Positions 35,201 through 47,100 of a DNA stretch of 64,000 nucleotides are shown here, piece after piece. Every line of letters starts with the position of its first letter. Position 1 is the stretch's first letter. Source of the DNA: Spirodela intermedia (taxonomy: Eukaryota; Streptophyta; Magnoliopsida; Alismatales; Araceae); the NCBI GenBank assembly GCA_902729315.2, contig LR746264.1, positions 6,163,878 through 6,227,877 of the forward strand, read 5' to 3'. The notes below the pieces were generated by a model, which had not been told where the DNA came from, did no database searches, and worked only from the letters and a program-made list of their open reading frames with translations. The translations under genes and the position numbers were made by a program.

Positions 35201-38200
35201 ATCAAGGACCAAGCTTTAACTAATGAAAGTTCGTCCCCTATAATGTGCTTAGGTGTATCTTTTTTAACTAATTTGTGAGGTGGTCTGTGATGGATTTCCT
35301 ATGTTCATCATTATTAGGTGTTGATAAGATAGTTGGTTTCGCTCTCAGTCATCACCTGAAGTACAGTAAAGTGGAAGCTTCTGCCAGAGATTCGAAGCTC
35401 ATACTTTCTTCTGAAAGGTTTTATTTCTTTCGACATTTTATCTTATAAACTGGAAACTCCTTGTACCCGAGCATCTCAGTAATTACAAATGAACATATTT
35501 TTTTGGTCATTCTACCAGCATTAAGTATGGATTCAATATGCTTCAGTCCATCCAGAGTGATGCAAAAAGCTTGAAGAAATCACTCAAGGTGAGGTCAATG
35601 ACTTATTTGAAGTCGGCAACATTATTTTTGGTCGGCTATAATTATCTGACCATTCTTTCTTGTGATCATAGGATGTGGTAACTGAGAATGAATTTGAAAA
35701 AAGGCTTCTTGCTGATGTTATTCCACCTAATGATATCGGGGTGACTTTTGACGACATTGGAGCTCTGGAAAATGTGAAGGACACATTAAAGGAGTTGGTG
35801 ATGCTTCCATTGCAGAGACCAGAGCTATTCTGTAAAGGCCAGCTTACCAAGGTGCGTGTTGCATGGTTTACTTCTGATTCTAGACTATCATTGTCTTAAA
35901 CCTAAATGGGATGTGCTCCCTGTCTATATCTTTCCACGAGTGAAAATAGTTACAAGTAGGAGGTAAATTGTTGGATTTTCAGATGTAGATGCCAGTTCAT
36001 TTTCATGACACTGCAACCTTGAGATGTTCCACAGCTTATGAAAGCTGGATCTACTTGGTAAATAACGTGAAATCAAAAACTTCGAAATTTACACTTTTAT
36101 ATTTTCAAAACTTGTGATTGAGATATGAAATTAGATGCTTGGTAACGCTCTCGTTTCATTGATCATGAGGTCGCTAAATTTTGAGCTGTGCGTGGTATGC
36201 GTAATGCATAGAGACACTGTTTTTAGTTTTTTGTGGACTAGATGGAAATAATGTGATGTGCATATTAAGGTTTCCTATGTCTTAATGTCTTATTAGCCTG
36301 CTATGATTTTTTCAGAATCTTGAACCTAGTCTACTGTTGGATTAAGATCTATGATGGTTCTTATTATAACCCCTTGCCTAAAAACTGCCAGTTTTTCCTG
36401 ACAATTAGAATGTACAGGGAGAGTATGATAGCGGACAATGTTGTTGTCTGAGATAATTTGTTAGTGCGTTAGATTCAATTGTCGTTTTCCATCGTCAAAG
36501 ATTTATTTTTCCCCATTTCATAGAGGAGAAAAGGTTGAAATTTCCCTATTCCATCCAAGTCTTAAAGCTTCTGTTAATCCTCTAATTGTTATCCAATATC
36601 CTACGCTTTGATCTGCGCTTGTTTTTTTGGCCGTTGGTGTTATTTGGTAGTAACAGAATTGGAGAACCTACTGGCTGCCAGGCGTTCTTCTAACAATCCA
36701 GAATATTTTTTAATATCCTTCTTTAACGTGATTCACAGTCGTTTTCACAATCAAAGGTGTAGTACTGCTCGTAGCAGCGGTCCTTATATTTTGCATTAAC
36801 AATTGAGAGATGGTCGAAAGACAAAATTTCTATTTGATGGGGCTTCTTCCTATACGTATGAATTCCATTGGAACCTAAAATGAGGCATTGAAAGAATATT
36901 GTTGGTCTTCTAACATCAATAGTTGGTTGTTTCCCGCCTGTATCTTCCAAAAGGGAAAAAGATTTCTGAGAGTTGTTTCATGGATCTGCACGAGAAAACT
37001 TGGATTCTCCCAATAAATCTTAAGTGTATGATGCCTGAATCTAACCGGGGTTCACAGTGGAGCAACCGGATCAGAAAAAAAGAGGGATTCTAGTTGTAAG
37101 ATATTTAATGAAACCGTAGCTGGAATTGAGATCTCATTCAAAGAGAAGGGTAGCAAGTATGTGGAGTTTCTTTTTTTATCCTTTACGGACGATCCAATCC
37201 GCAAGGACCCTGGTTGGGAATTGTTTGATCGTCATTCTCTGGGGAAGAAGAGAAACGTAATCAACTTGAATTCGGGACAGCTATTCGAAATCTTAGGGAA
37301 AGACTTGATTTGCTATCTCATGTCTGCTTTTCGTGAAAAAAATACCAACTGAAAGGACGAAAAACGACAAGGAGCTGAGGCATCTATTCGATCAAACCTT
37401 ATTGTGGGAAATACTCGTAGGCATTTTTTATTTTTTTTGGTTTCTCAAAATAGAGCTGTATTGGTGTTTTAAGTTTACATCTCAATTGACCAACTCCTTT
37501 TTGCAGCCGTGCAAGGGCATTCTACTTTTTGGCCCCCCTGGTACGGGGAAAACAATGCTTGCGAAGGCTGTTGCAACAGAGGCCGGTGCCAACTTTATCA
37601 ATATATCAATGTCGAGCATTACATCAAAGGCAAGAATGGATAATGATATACACAGGCCTCTGTTTGATTCAACCCCGTGCTTTCCCTCACCAGCTCGAAT
37701 AATAATTATTATTCAAGACAAACGGTCTTATCTGCTTCTTTTCCCTTTGGAACAGTGGTTTGGTGAAGGGGAGAAGTACGTGAAAGCAGTTTTCTCACTG
37801 GCTAGTAAAATAGCTCCAAGTGTTGTTTTTGTCGACGAGGTTGGTAGAAGGCAATTACTAGCACAAATTTATCATGCAGTGAATCACTCCTCTGCGGATC
37901 GATATTTGATCATGTTCTCTGAAGATACTTTTTCGTTTCTCAAGATTGTTGTGGCGTGCTCTTCCCTTTTATTAGGTTGATAGCTTGTTGGGAAGACGAG
38001 AAAATCCTGGCGAACATGAAGCCATGCGCAAGATGAAAAATGAGTTTATGGTGAACTGGGATGGGTTGCGCACAAAGGATAAAGAACGCGTGTTAGTGCT
38101 TGCAGCCACCAATAGACCTTTTGACCTTGATGAAGCTGTCATACGAAGACTCCCACGGAGGTAAAATCATTTTGTCTCACTGTAAACTTAATGATGGCCT

Positions 38201-39267
38201 TATTCTCATTATCATATATATACCGTCTGCGCAGGCTAATGGTCAACCTACCGGACACGACAAACCGGGAAAAGATTCTGAGAGTGATATTGGCTAAAGA
38301 GGAATTGGCTCCAGGCATGGATCTAGAGGCAGTTGCAACTATGACCGAGGGGTATTCAGGAAGCGATCTGAAGGTTTGTTTTCTGTGTTTTTTTTTTCCC
38401 AGCCTGCAAAATTGTTCAATGATTTTGTCCAGAACTGACCGTGAATTCCCGGATTTTTTTATTCATGATGTCAGAATCTTTGTGTTACTGCTGCGCACTG
38501 TCCCATCAGAGAAATCTTGGAAAAGGAAAAGAAGGTAGTGGGAAATTTATTTAGGATTTCTTTTTACTGCTAAATCTAATCAGTACCGTTATATGGCGAT
38601 TGATTCGCATTGATGTGGATATGCCAGAAGTGGTTCTTGATGGAAATATTGGTATAGGAAGGGGGGGGGATCTCTGTCTATCAGGTTATACCATGTTCGT
38701 CGTGTTCAGTATTCTAATGGGTTCATGGCGTTTCTGTATCAGGAGAGAAAGCTTGCGTTAGCTGAAGGCAGGGCACCGCCTGCCTTACACAGTTGTGATG
38801 ATATCCGTTCACTGAGCATGGATGATTTCAAATACGCTCATGAACAGGTAAATCTCGGTTTCATACTGATGACTTTCATCGGAGGCATGTATACTTTGTC
38901 GTTCATTATTATCCTTTCGATTACATCCATTAAACTCTGGTAGCTGACTAAATTTCACAACTAGTAGAACTTTCGCTTGAAATGTATGTTTCATTGTTGG
39001 CTCCCATCTCCTGCTAAATAAACAGAAGATAGCAGCATCAGTCACTCCAATTGAGGAAAAGAAACAGCTTTTTTTCTTTTACTGAGAAAGCGACAGTGAG
39101 ACTCTGAAGAAAAGAAATCCCTAAAAACGGTGCTTATATGGACATGCTTGTAGGTTTGTGCGAGTGTCTCATCCGAATCAACAAATATGAGCGAGCTTAT
39201 CCAATGGAACGAGCTCTATGGTGAAGGTGGTTCGAGGAAGAAGAAGGCTCTCAGCTACTTCATGTAG
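23241..39267 (+). CDS. FHA-domain AAA-type ATPase (At4g02480/At1g02890 family)
   Basis: Predicted meiotic-clade AAA ATPase, about 1259 residues; substrate unknown. Exons: 23241-23330, 23451-23658, 23776-23900, 25991-26107, 26219-26365, 26530-27230, 28792-28913, 29010-29101, 29247-29469, 29583-29646, 30972-31120, 31265-31332, 31407-31580, 31666-31737, 34003-34104, 34169-34258, 35153-35228, 35318-35417, 35519-35588, 35672-35851, 37507-37629, 37756-37839, 37976-38160, 38235-38373, 38475-38534, 38743-38847, 39154-39267. The N-terminus [13 protein letters not shown] matches the family. An FHA-like domain covers about 150-235. A degenerate first ATPase core ([19 protein letters not shown], about 499-517) lacks the P-loop Lys. 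The active core has Walker A GPPGTGKT (999-1006), pore loop KWFGEGEKY (from 1031), Walker B VVFVDE (1054-1059), AATNRP and RRLPRR, ending SYFM. Introns 9 and 21 use GC donors. The third exon's acceptor (23776) was chosen by phase and is the least certain. Confidence 0.93.
27449..27620. repeat. Partial tandem duplication, period about 87 bp, in ATPase intron 6
   Basis: TCCTTGGAATAGGGCTTGTA begins at 27451 and 27538, and TATCAATGTAAGGTT at 27516 and 27604. The two anchors keep the same spacing, so this is one diverged tandem duplication. It is intronic and non-coding. Confidence 0.8.
36705..37405 (+). pseudogene. ycf2: Nuclear insert of plastid ycf2 (5' part), inside ATPase intron 20
   Basis: Reading the plus strand in shifting frames gives Ycf2 N-terminal sequence: [88 protein letters not shown] and YLMSAFREK, then a shifted copy of the GAGSTIQSND region. 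The order matches plastid ycf2, with in-frame stops (after INN and MNSIGT) and small indels, so it is a dead nuclear plastid fragment (NUPT). It has the same orientation as the host gene and ends about 100 bases before the Walker A exon at 37507. The 5' limit (36705-36735) is approximate. Confidence 0.9.
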
Positions 39268-40039
39268 AAGCTCCTTTTGTTTGTACAGCCCCGTCCCGCC
39301 TACGCCTAGCCCACCAATCAAGAATTAACAGGAAAGGAATCATTGGCTTTCTGCCGCATCTGCTGCCGTGTATTATACATGAAGTGCCCTTCCCCTCTTT
39401 TAAAGATCATTTGTCTTCCATCCATATTTGTGTTTTAAGATCAACTTATATTAATTAGTAAGGCATGTCTTGCTTTTGAGCATAGTTCTTTTTTTGGTTG
39501 TAACCGGCATTCTCAGCTTGGGTTCAGGCGAGACCCTCATCCCTCTCTGTATATACAATCTTGGGCTCAAGCGGAATAAACATTGCACACACCCATCCCC
39601 ACCCCCGGTCCTCTGCCAGGTTGCGCCGGTTACTGCATGCCTTTTTTTTAATTATTATTATTCTTAACATCCCACGGCAAGTATGATGGATGCTCTGGTT
39701 GTTCTCCTCTCACCTTGGTTCACCTTCCTGCAACGCCCTCTGCAATGAGTCGCTCAGTAGAAGCTCACCCGCTCAGAACTAACGATTTATTACGATTGTT
39801 ATTTGAGAATTGACGATGGGGCTGAGGTTCTGAAGAATTCCTGATCGACTCGTCGCATCGGGTTGAAATGATTCAATAATTAGTCCGTTTCTTGATTGTG
39901 TAATTCCTTGTTTCCACCCGCCTTGATTTCCTTCGGGTCTTACTTCGTTTCAGAACAGCACAGCTTTACACGGGTTTCAGGTGTGAGTGAACAATTTGCT
40001 TTGCTTCATGTTTCGTCTCTTTTCCATCTGCAGGCACAG

Positions 40040-40065
40040 ATATATATATATATATATATATATAT
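40040..40065. repeat. TA dinucleotide run
   Basis: An uninterrupted (TA)n simple repeat in the intergenic region downstream of the ATPase gene. Confidence 0.9.
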
Positions 40066-40494
40066 CAACCAAACCCACATTTTCTTGAGGTGGGGCGGCT
40101 GCTTAACCCTAAGTTGAGTGGATATTTTTCTAGAATCGCAGTGTCTTGTGGACATAAAAATTTACAGTATTTTCGATGGGTCCACACTTTACAGTATTTT
40201 CTAATTGGCCTAAAATAGTGGGAGTAATGTAGAGTGAAGTTTTTTATTAGTTTCTGAAGGCAATTCATTGCACGTTGAATTATTCTCCGAATGATCTTCC
40301 AAGGCGCAATCGCCATCTGTCAACCATCACTGCCGTCGGTATTGATATCTTGGACCTATCACGTTGTTCGTGCCGCCAGTCAACTCCATTTTCTTATTTG
40401 GTTGTTGCCACCGTCTCATTATCGGCACTTTCCTCGCCAAACTTTGCTGGCACTCTCTGCTGAAAAGTGCGACTTTGCTGGTGCAACATCTTCT

Positions 40495-40495
<1 letters not shown>

Positions 40496-40539
<44 letters not shown>
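40496..40539. repeat. CT dinucleotide run
   Basis: About 22 uninterrupted CT units. The run is intergenic, about 0.8 kb beyond the LOR stop codon, and not in an obvious leader. Confidence 0.9.
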
Positions 40540-40542
<3 letters not shown>

Positions 40543-41310
40543 ACATTTCCTCATAGTAAATTCATCGAATTTATCAACTTGAGTTGTGTAAAGTGCGTTC
40601 AGAACCCATAATTTAATGAATTTATATGCCTAATTGGAGAGGTGATCAAGGAGGAAAGTATGAGATCGAAGTATGAACTTCAATGGAGTTTGTCGGTCGA
40701 CTTCACCCTCGTTCCAACCACAGTGTCTTTCATTGATTGTTCCTTGGATAATATTCCCTTCAATAATTTGTCATGTCCTGCACTCTCGTGGAAACTCATG
40801 CGTCTCTCTCTCTCTCTCCCTCTCTCTCTCTTGCTCTGCGGTGAACATAAAAGGGTGATATTTTCTGGCTTTTCATGTCTGTCTCATGATTCACAATAAC
40901 TCTGACTCCTTCAGAATCCCCTTCTCTTCCAAAATTTTCCAACATATCGGAGAAGCTCTTCAATGACGAACGCGTGATGAATAATATCAGAAGGTCGACC
41001 ACCACAAGCATCCCAATTCTCCAACTGGGGCCTGGATTATTTCCACATACTCCTCGCCTCTTCACAAGATAACCTTCTTACATGACCGGCTGGAAACCCC
41101 GGCATCTCTTTCTCTCTCTCCTCTATCCTTACACAGACGGAAAATCTCAAAAATTCTTGGCTGCCCAAGAAGAAGGACGGAGAGACAGAAGCGCACAGTC
41201 CACCAGAGCTTCTAGGCGGCGAAAAAAAGGGAAACGAGGAGGAAGCAGGCGGCAAGAACCGGAAAGAAGGAAGGAAGAAAAACGGTGATCCCCGCAGATG
41301 GCGGCGATCT

Positions 41311-42052
41311 TCACATGGTGTGGCTAATCCGGCTGCAAACTACCATCAGGGCCATGACGAGTGAGAGATCCGAGTGGGGCTCCACCACCATAGCCAGGAC
41401 ATCGTCCCCCAGCGCCACACCAGAAGCCGCTCTCTTCCTCTCCAGCTGAAAGAATAAAAACAAAGAGTTTGCAGAGGACTGTCTGATACGAATGGAACAG
41501 AGGAGTAGTTACCTCAGCAATGAGCTCTCCTCCGACGCCGGTGATCTTATACCTGGACTTTCGGACGGCTCCTTCTATCCTGTAACGGCAGCTGTCGCCG
41601 GAGCCGAAGACGGTGACTTCCCGCGGCCCGTCACCGGTGAAGATGCCGGAGGGGCGCACCATCCTGAACGACGGGGTGAGTTCCTCCTGCTGCTGCGAAC
41701 CAGTGCAGCGGTACCCTTCCCATCTCCCGAACAGCCCCAGCTTCTGTAAGATCGGCACAGTTATTATCTCCTCTACGAAGGAAGGAAGGTTTCGAGGGAT
41801 GATATTATGGATTGCAGTGACCTTCTTCCTGAGGATCTTGAAGAGGACCCTGCCGCCGAGATCCATGAGGAAGAGCTCGTCGTCGCGCTTGCTGTCGTAG
41901 TTGTCGACGCGGTAGGCGAGCCGTCCGCCGGAGTCGTAGACGGCGCAGCCGCTGCCGTTGAGCACCAGCGACTTCATCCATATGGTGAAGACCTCTCTCT
42001 GCTCCGAGGGAGAGCCCTCCACGGCCGCCGGTTGTGGGTAGACCCTCGCCAT
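41311..42052 (-). CDS. LURP-one-related (LOR) protein
   Basis: Member of the LURP1/LOR family (DUF567), which folds like the tubby C-terminal domain and the phospholipid scramblase core. The founding LURP1 acts in basal defence against an oomycete; most members lack a known role. Two exons, 42052-41513 and 41445-41311, give 224 residues. The 67-base intron is GT-AG and falls between GELIAE and LERKRA. Diagnostic segments are EVFTIWMKSLVLNGSGCAVY, YRVDNYDSK, ELFLMDLGGRVLF, FGRWEGYRC and the C-terminal GDDVLAMVVEPHSDLSLVMA. The start at 42050-42052 (MARVYPQP) fits family length. An upstream in-frame extension exists but reads through the GA-rich leader and looks untranslated. The gene converges on the ATPase gene and diverges from thiamine pyrophosphokinase. 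Confidence 0.94.
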
Positions 42053-42104
42053 CTCCGTTGGGCTGGTGCAAGACAATGTCCTCCTCCCACCTAGTGAGAC
42101 AGCA

Positions 42105-42245
42105 AATGGATAGTCGACGGCTCTCTCTCTTTCTCTCTCTCTCTCTAGAGTTCCCAGGCCGCTTATGAGAGGGAAAAAGGGTAGTGGACGGCTCTCTCTC
42201 TGTGTCCCTCTCTCCGACTTCCAGCCCGCTTCTTCCAAACTTTTT
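42105..42245. repeat. Tandem duplication, period about 71 bp, in the LOR leader/promoter
   Basis: TAGT(C/G)GACGGCTCTCTCTCT occurs at about 42111 and 42182. Each copy is followed by more CT repeats and then TCCCAGGCCGCTT or TTCCAGCCCGCTT. The two copies lie 50-190 bases upstream of the LOR start codon. Confidence 0.8.
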
Positions 42246-43360
42246 TCATTATTTTTCTCTAAAAAAGTAGGCGATGTATAAAAAACTGTCAGGAGCAACA
42301 TCGCAGTTCACGTAATATATTCCCTCAACCTTATCTCTTCGCGTCATTACCCTTCATATCTCCTTCAGCGCAGGTTCATCTCGTAGAATTAGGTCAAAGT
42401 ACTCGTCCGTAGCCTGCAAAATATTTGTTCTTTACTCTGATTCAGATCGATGTTAAGCAAGAAGATGAGGCTTCTTTCCTTCATTGTCCATGGGTGATTC
42501 ATGATTCCACCCAATGCTCCTGCAGTGCCGTGAGACTTGAAGGGTCCAAACCCACAGACTAGTTTAGAAAACTAGCCAAGCTTAGCTTTTTAGAATGTCT
42601 ATCCACGAGAGAGAGAGAGAGAGAGCGAGCTCTGAACCCAAGCTGAGCCCGGAGAAATGTTTGGCCGGGCGTATCTCTTTCTTTCCAGGTTTAACAAATA
42701 GGTACACCAGCATCAGAAAAATCAATTTTAACGAAGCTGGGCTTTCAAACTCACTCAACTCGCCATGGGCACCAAAAACATGTCAGAAAGCAACCCATTT
42801 TATTGGTATAATGTTCCCATTAGGCGTGGTCAGTGCACCTGTTGAATGAATATATTTATATTTACTAAACAGTGTTGTCACCCAGGAGAAGGTGGGCGGC
42901 GGGTTACACGTCCGATTTTCCCCGAAATGAAACGTGAATTTTCTGAAATGAGTTGACCGATTAAGATATTCCCATTTTAGGGTATGAAAAATAAATGTGT
43001 GACGCCATCTTAAATAAAATATGTTTACGTCCCGTCGATGTTATATGATTGTGTTGGGAGGGGGCGTGCCCCCCTCTTCTTATCTTTCCAGAAAAAAACA
43101 ATAATTGCGTTTTCTAAATAAAAAAAATCGATGACACGTCGACTTTATGTTACTCGGGAGGTAGAAAAGGTGCCCACCCCCGCTGGCTCTTTTCTCAGAA
43201 TTTCGTATACTTTCTTGATAGGAAATCTTCAAATCACCTCAAGAAATTGCATGAGGCCGACTTTTTTAGTCAGATAGATAAAAAAATATGGTTACGTAGA
43301 CGGAGAACATCGATTTTTTATTACAAAGGCCCTCGGAGTTGTGTGGAAGACCTTCCTTTC

Positions 43361-43391
<31 letters not shown>

Positions 43392-43490
43392 ATCTCATGG
43401 TGCACCCACAAGGAGGCGACCTGATGGGGCCGAATACGGCCGTATTTTTACAAAATGGAAAACGTGTGAAGAGAACCCCGCCGCCCGTCA

Positions 43491-43732
43491 GGCCCAAACG
43501 GCGCATTTTAAATACGGCCAGCAACATGGGGGCCCATCGACGATCCCTCCGTCGCAGGCCCGTGGGCTCGGATTTCAAGGGCCTATTGGGCCCCACGGGA
43601 AAATTCTAGTGGGAGGAGGAGGAGATCATCTTCCCGCAGAAGATATTTTCCCATCCTTTTCTGTACTGAAACGCGCCTTAATTATTTATTTTTTGGGCCG
43701 GGCCATTCCGAGGCTGAAGCTGACAATGGGCT
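43491..43732 (+). promoter_or_regulatory. Cluster of six TGGGCY/RGCCCA motifs upstream of TPK
   Basis: GGCCCA lies at 43491-43496 and 43531-43536; TGGGCT at 43563-43568 and 43727-43732; TGGGCC at 43587-43592 and 43694-43699. The cluster is 444-685 bases upstream of the thiamine pyrophosphokinase ATG. It is a site II-type motif cluster; function is inferred. Confidence 0.45.
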
Positions 43733-44175
43733 GCCTTCTGTTGACTCAATTGGAATTCGGCCCTTTTAAAGGATTGCGTGATAATTATAAATGGTTAATA
43801 TGGTGATTCCGTGAAAGTCAAAAAGGCTTCCGGGTGAGAGAATGCGAGCGCAATCAAGCGTCCACAGAAAGAGAGGCCTGACGAGCGCATCCCAGTCGCT
43901 GACTTTGGGGATCCCCGCGAGGTGGGGTCAAAGCCGAATGGGCAGCGAGGAGGATCGTCGGGGGCGGTGGCTTTCCTGCGTTCTTTTCCGTGATCTCAAT
44001 CCGCGAGGAACAGGGAAGGTGTTCACGCGATCTCAATCCGCATCTCTCTGCCTGGTCAGAACCTCGTTCGTGAAGAGATTGATCTGACCTCACAGTCCTT
44101 CTCCTCCTCTCCTGCTGCCGGTTCTCGAGGGGGAATTGCTGCGTCGCCCGAGGAAGAAGAGTGGAAGTGGCAGGA

Positions 44176-47100
44176 ATGGAGATGATGACTCATTCCTCCA
44201 CGTTTCTCCTCCCTTCCATCCCCCCCTCCCGTGGCGACGGATCCTCGCAGACCTATGCCCTCGTCATTCTCAACCAACGCCTCCCTTTCTTCGCGCCCTT
44301 CCTGTGGAATCACGGTACGTCCTGAGCGCATTCCGAACTCTTAGCATCTTCCTTCTCAACCCCCACGCGCAGCCGAAAGATAAACTACGCTCGCGTCGTT
44401 CGGTTCGGCTGCGTCTCATTTTCCCTGTTGTTGGTTTCGAGCGTTTTAATTTCCTTCTGTTGTGCGCATGTGTCTCTTTATATGGCCGGGGGATGTTCGT
44501 TTAGAGCAGCACAGTTGCGCATCTGCGCAGATGGAGGAGCGAACAGGCTCCACGACGAGATGCCGGCGATGTTCCCGCACGAAAATCCTTTCAGTGTCCG
44601 GAAAAGGTTATCTTTCCTGTTCTCCTTTATCAAATTTTTTTCCCAAAGTTGTTGGAAAGGCTCTGGCAGAAGATGTGGTACCACCCAGCTCCGTTGGACC
44701 CTGATTCTCCTGCTTCTGTTCAAGTGCTATGATGAATAGTACACCATCAACTTGTCATCTTTAATTTGGGGCCTCGTCCAGTCCTTTTCCATGGATTCTC
44801 CTTCACGGTGCTTTGACCTTGTGATGCTTTTCATTGAGCCTGCGAAAAGCTCTGGTCTAATGCTTAGCTTCCTGTCGTATTAAGAAAAGCAGCCAGGCTG
44901 TTTATTTGGTCCCTTATTTTTCCGAAAGAATGATGAACATAAGACTTTGGTTTCGTTAAGTTGAATCCTCTATCTAACTTTAGCCATCCACATATTATGC
45001 GAATAAAATCGGAGATCTGTTACGAATTTGGAAAAATATCTTCATAGATCTGTTCTTCCTCTCATAGTATTTTACAGAACGACTCGAGGTTGTCTCGTCA
45101 TCCATCAAGTCCTAATTAATTCGGTTTATGGTACATATCTTATTTCACTATTCCATAATCACTTACGTTTTTCTTGCGATGGCGAGGAAATGTGGAATTT
45201 TTTGGTAAATTCTTCTGTATATGTCTACATTTTCTCCCATTTCGAATACTTAGGGGAGTGAATCCTGGGACCTCACCTTTTTGAAACCTCTGTTCGAACG
45301 GTTCTTTGCTTTAATGGATACTTACATGAGTTCTCTTTGCTGGTGTTGAAACAAAAGGATGCGGGTCCTTTGTAGCATGCTTCAATGTGAATGAGTATAT
45401 GCCAAAGTGGAAGTCATTATTTGATCTTTGAACTAAAGATCGTCCTAACAATTTTATGATTCAGTTTTGGTTGAGATTTTTGATATATCGTTTGGTGTTT
45501 TTTTGCCTTCTTTTTAACAATGTATAATCCATTTCATGGTGACTGTAATTGCCAAAAGTTAAATCGTAGTTCTTCATTTCAGGTACAAACCGGATGTAAT
45601 CAAAGGAGATATGGACTCTATCAGAGAAGAAGTAAAAGAATTCTACTCCAATATGGTACCCGTGCTAATTTAGCATCCTTTTATTTTCCTACATTTATTT
45701 ATATATTTTTTGAGTAGAAATATTTATTAAGTCTAGTATGGACTAAAACCAAACGTCAATCCTGAGGTGGCTAGCGCTTCAGAATGCCTTGTTTGGAGTG
45801 AGGAGCCTCTCTGTGCATTCCCCTAGCACGGTTTATTATAGAAGAATGGAAAGCACCTTCATTCTTAAGTTGAAAGACTGTAAAAATGAGATGCGGTGAT
45901 GCCCAAATATTTTTACACTTTTGTCTATCCCAATAGCAAAATATTCTACCAGAGTGCCAATTTTTAGTCCTAGTAATCTTCTAAATAAAAAAAAACACTC
46001 TACCACAAAAGAAAGAAGAAGTAATGGATTAACCAATGTAAAAGTGTTGGAATGTGAACGAAAAAAATGTTTGATATGTGGTAGAAGATCTCCTGCCCTG
46101 GATTTGAACCTGCAACCATTTTAGTGGAACTTGAATGAGCTTTCTTCTTCACGTGCAAGTTTGTGCACGCCTCAATACATGACCTGACATTGCGGGAAGT
46201 TGAGACGTCTAACTTTCGTTCTAATAATATATTATGCATCTAACTTAAAACACATGAGTTTGTGTTCAGATCCCTGATAGTTAAACATCTTAGATTAAGT
46301 CATAGTTTGTGGATGATAAGGAAAAGCTGCATGCTTGCTTGCTTGCTTTTTACGTCGTCACTTGTTCATGACCAATCCTTCAAATATACTCTCCTTCTCA
46401 TGAATACGTGGTTTTATTGGAGACTGATTTATTAGGATGAATGGTATTCTACAATTATTATCGAGAGAGAATTGTGTTCGATGTGAACGCTGGCTAACAT
46501 CTTTTCTATTTTGTATTGAGGAAGGTTGGAGTTCTGTTTTACTGGATCGCTACACTTGTCAAGTGCACTATTTAGGGGTTTAGTTGCAGAGGACAATATA
46601 AATAAAAATATATTTAGTTAGAAGAAATGTCTCTTTTATCAACAGTTTATTCTATGCTGAGACTGGATCCTCCTCATTCGATAAATCAGAGATGATCTTC
46701 AGAAGGCTGTAGGCCGTTTGGGAACAGTGAGTGGAGTCCAAGGTCAAACTTTTATGAAGGAAAACACGAATTCTTGAAAAAAATTGTGAAATGCACGATC
46801 GCATTTTTCTCTTTTAGTGCAAACTGTTAGTGTATATCCGTTATTTTTTCTTTTATTTCTGATTTTATTGGATTACTTATCAGATAATAAAAGAATTTCT
46901 GCCGTGTTGAATTTCTGATTTTTATTAGTAAAAAGACTTGAATCATTTTTCATAGGACGTTCTGGATTCAGAATTTAAATGGACTTCAATGCCTGTGCAG
47001 GGAACCGAGATAGTCGATGAATCACACGATCAGGACACAACAGATTTGTATAAATGTGTAGCATTTATCTGCGACTGGATACCTGACATGGACAAGTCTA

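Larger units (their letters stand above)
39268..41310. other. Convergent intergenic region between the ATPase (+) and LOR (-) genes
   Basis: It holds the two 3' untranslated regions and simple repeats: TA run 40040-40065, CT run 40496-40539, and a CT-rich stretch about 40800-40835. Open frames are short and partly made of the CT run. No gene is recognised. Confidence 0.6.
42053..44175. other. Divergent intergenic region between LOR (-) and thiamine pyrophosphokinase (+)
   Basis: It contains the LOR GA/CT-rich leader duplication (42105-42245), a short GA run near 42608-42625, a CT run near 43363-43386 and a cluster of TGGGCY motifs (43491-43732). No coding sequence is recognised. Confidence 0.6.

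Noticed and set aside
36608-36800. Possible small protein upstream of the ycf2 match
   Set aside because: The sequence overlaps the start of the ycf2 fragment and the intron and has no protein support.
37333-37980. Single open frame containing the Walker A motif and extra sequence on both sides
   Set aside because: It is a read-through of intron 20 end, exon 21, intron 21 and exon 22. The flanks are ycf2 debris and introns, not a separate gene; the in-frame intron is reported as a finding.
42053-42301. N-terminal extension of the LOR reading frame
   Set aside because: It would translate the GA repeat leader, and the family starts near MARVYPQP; no homologue extension is known to me.
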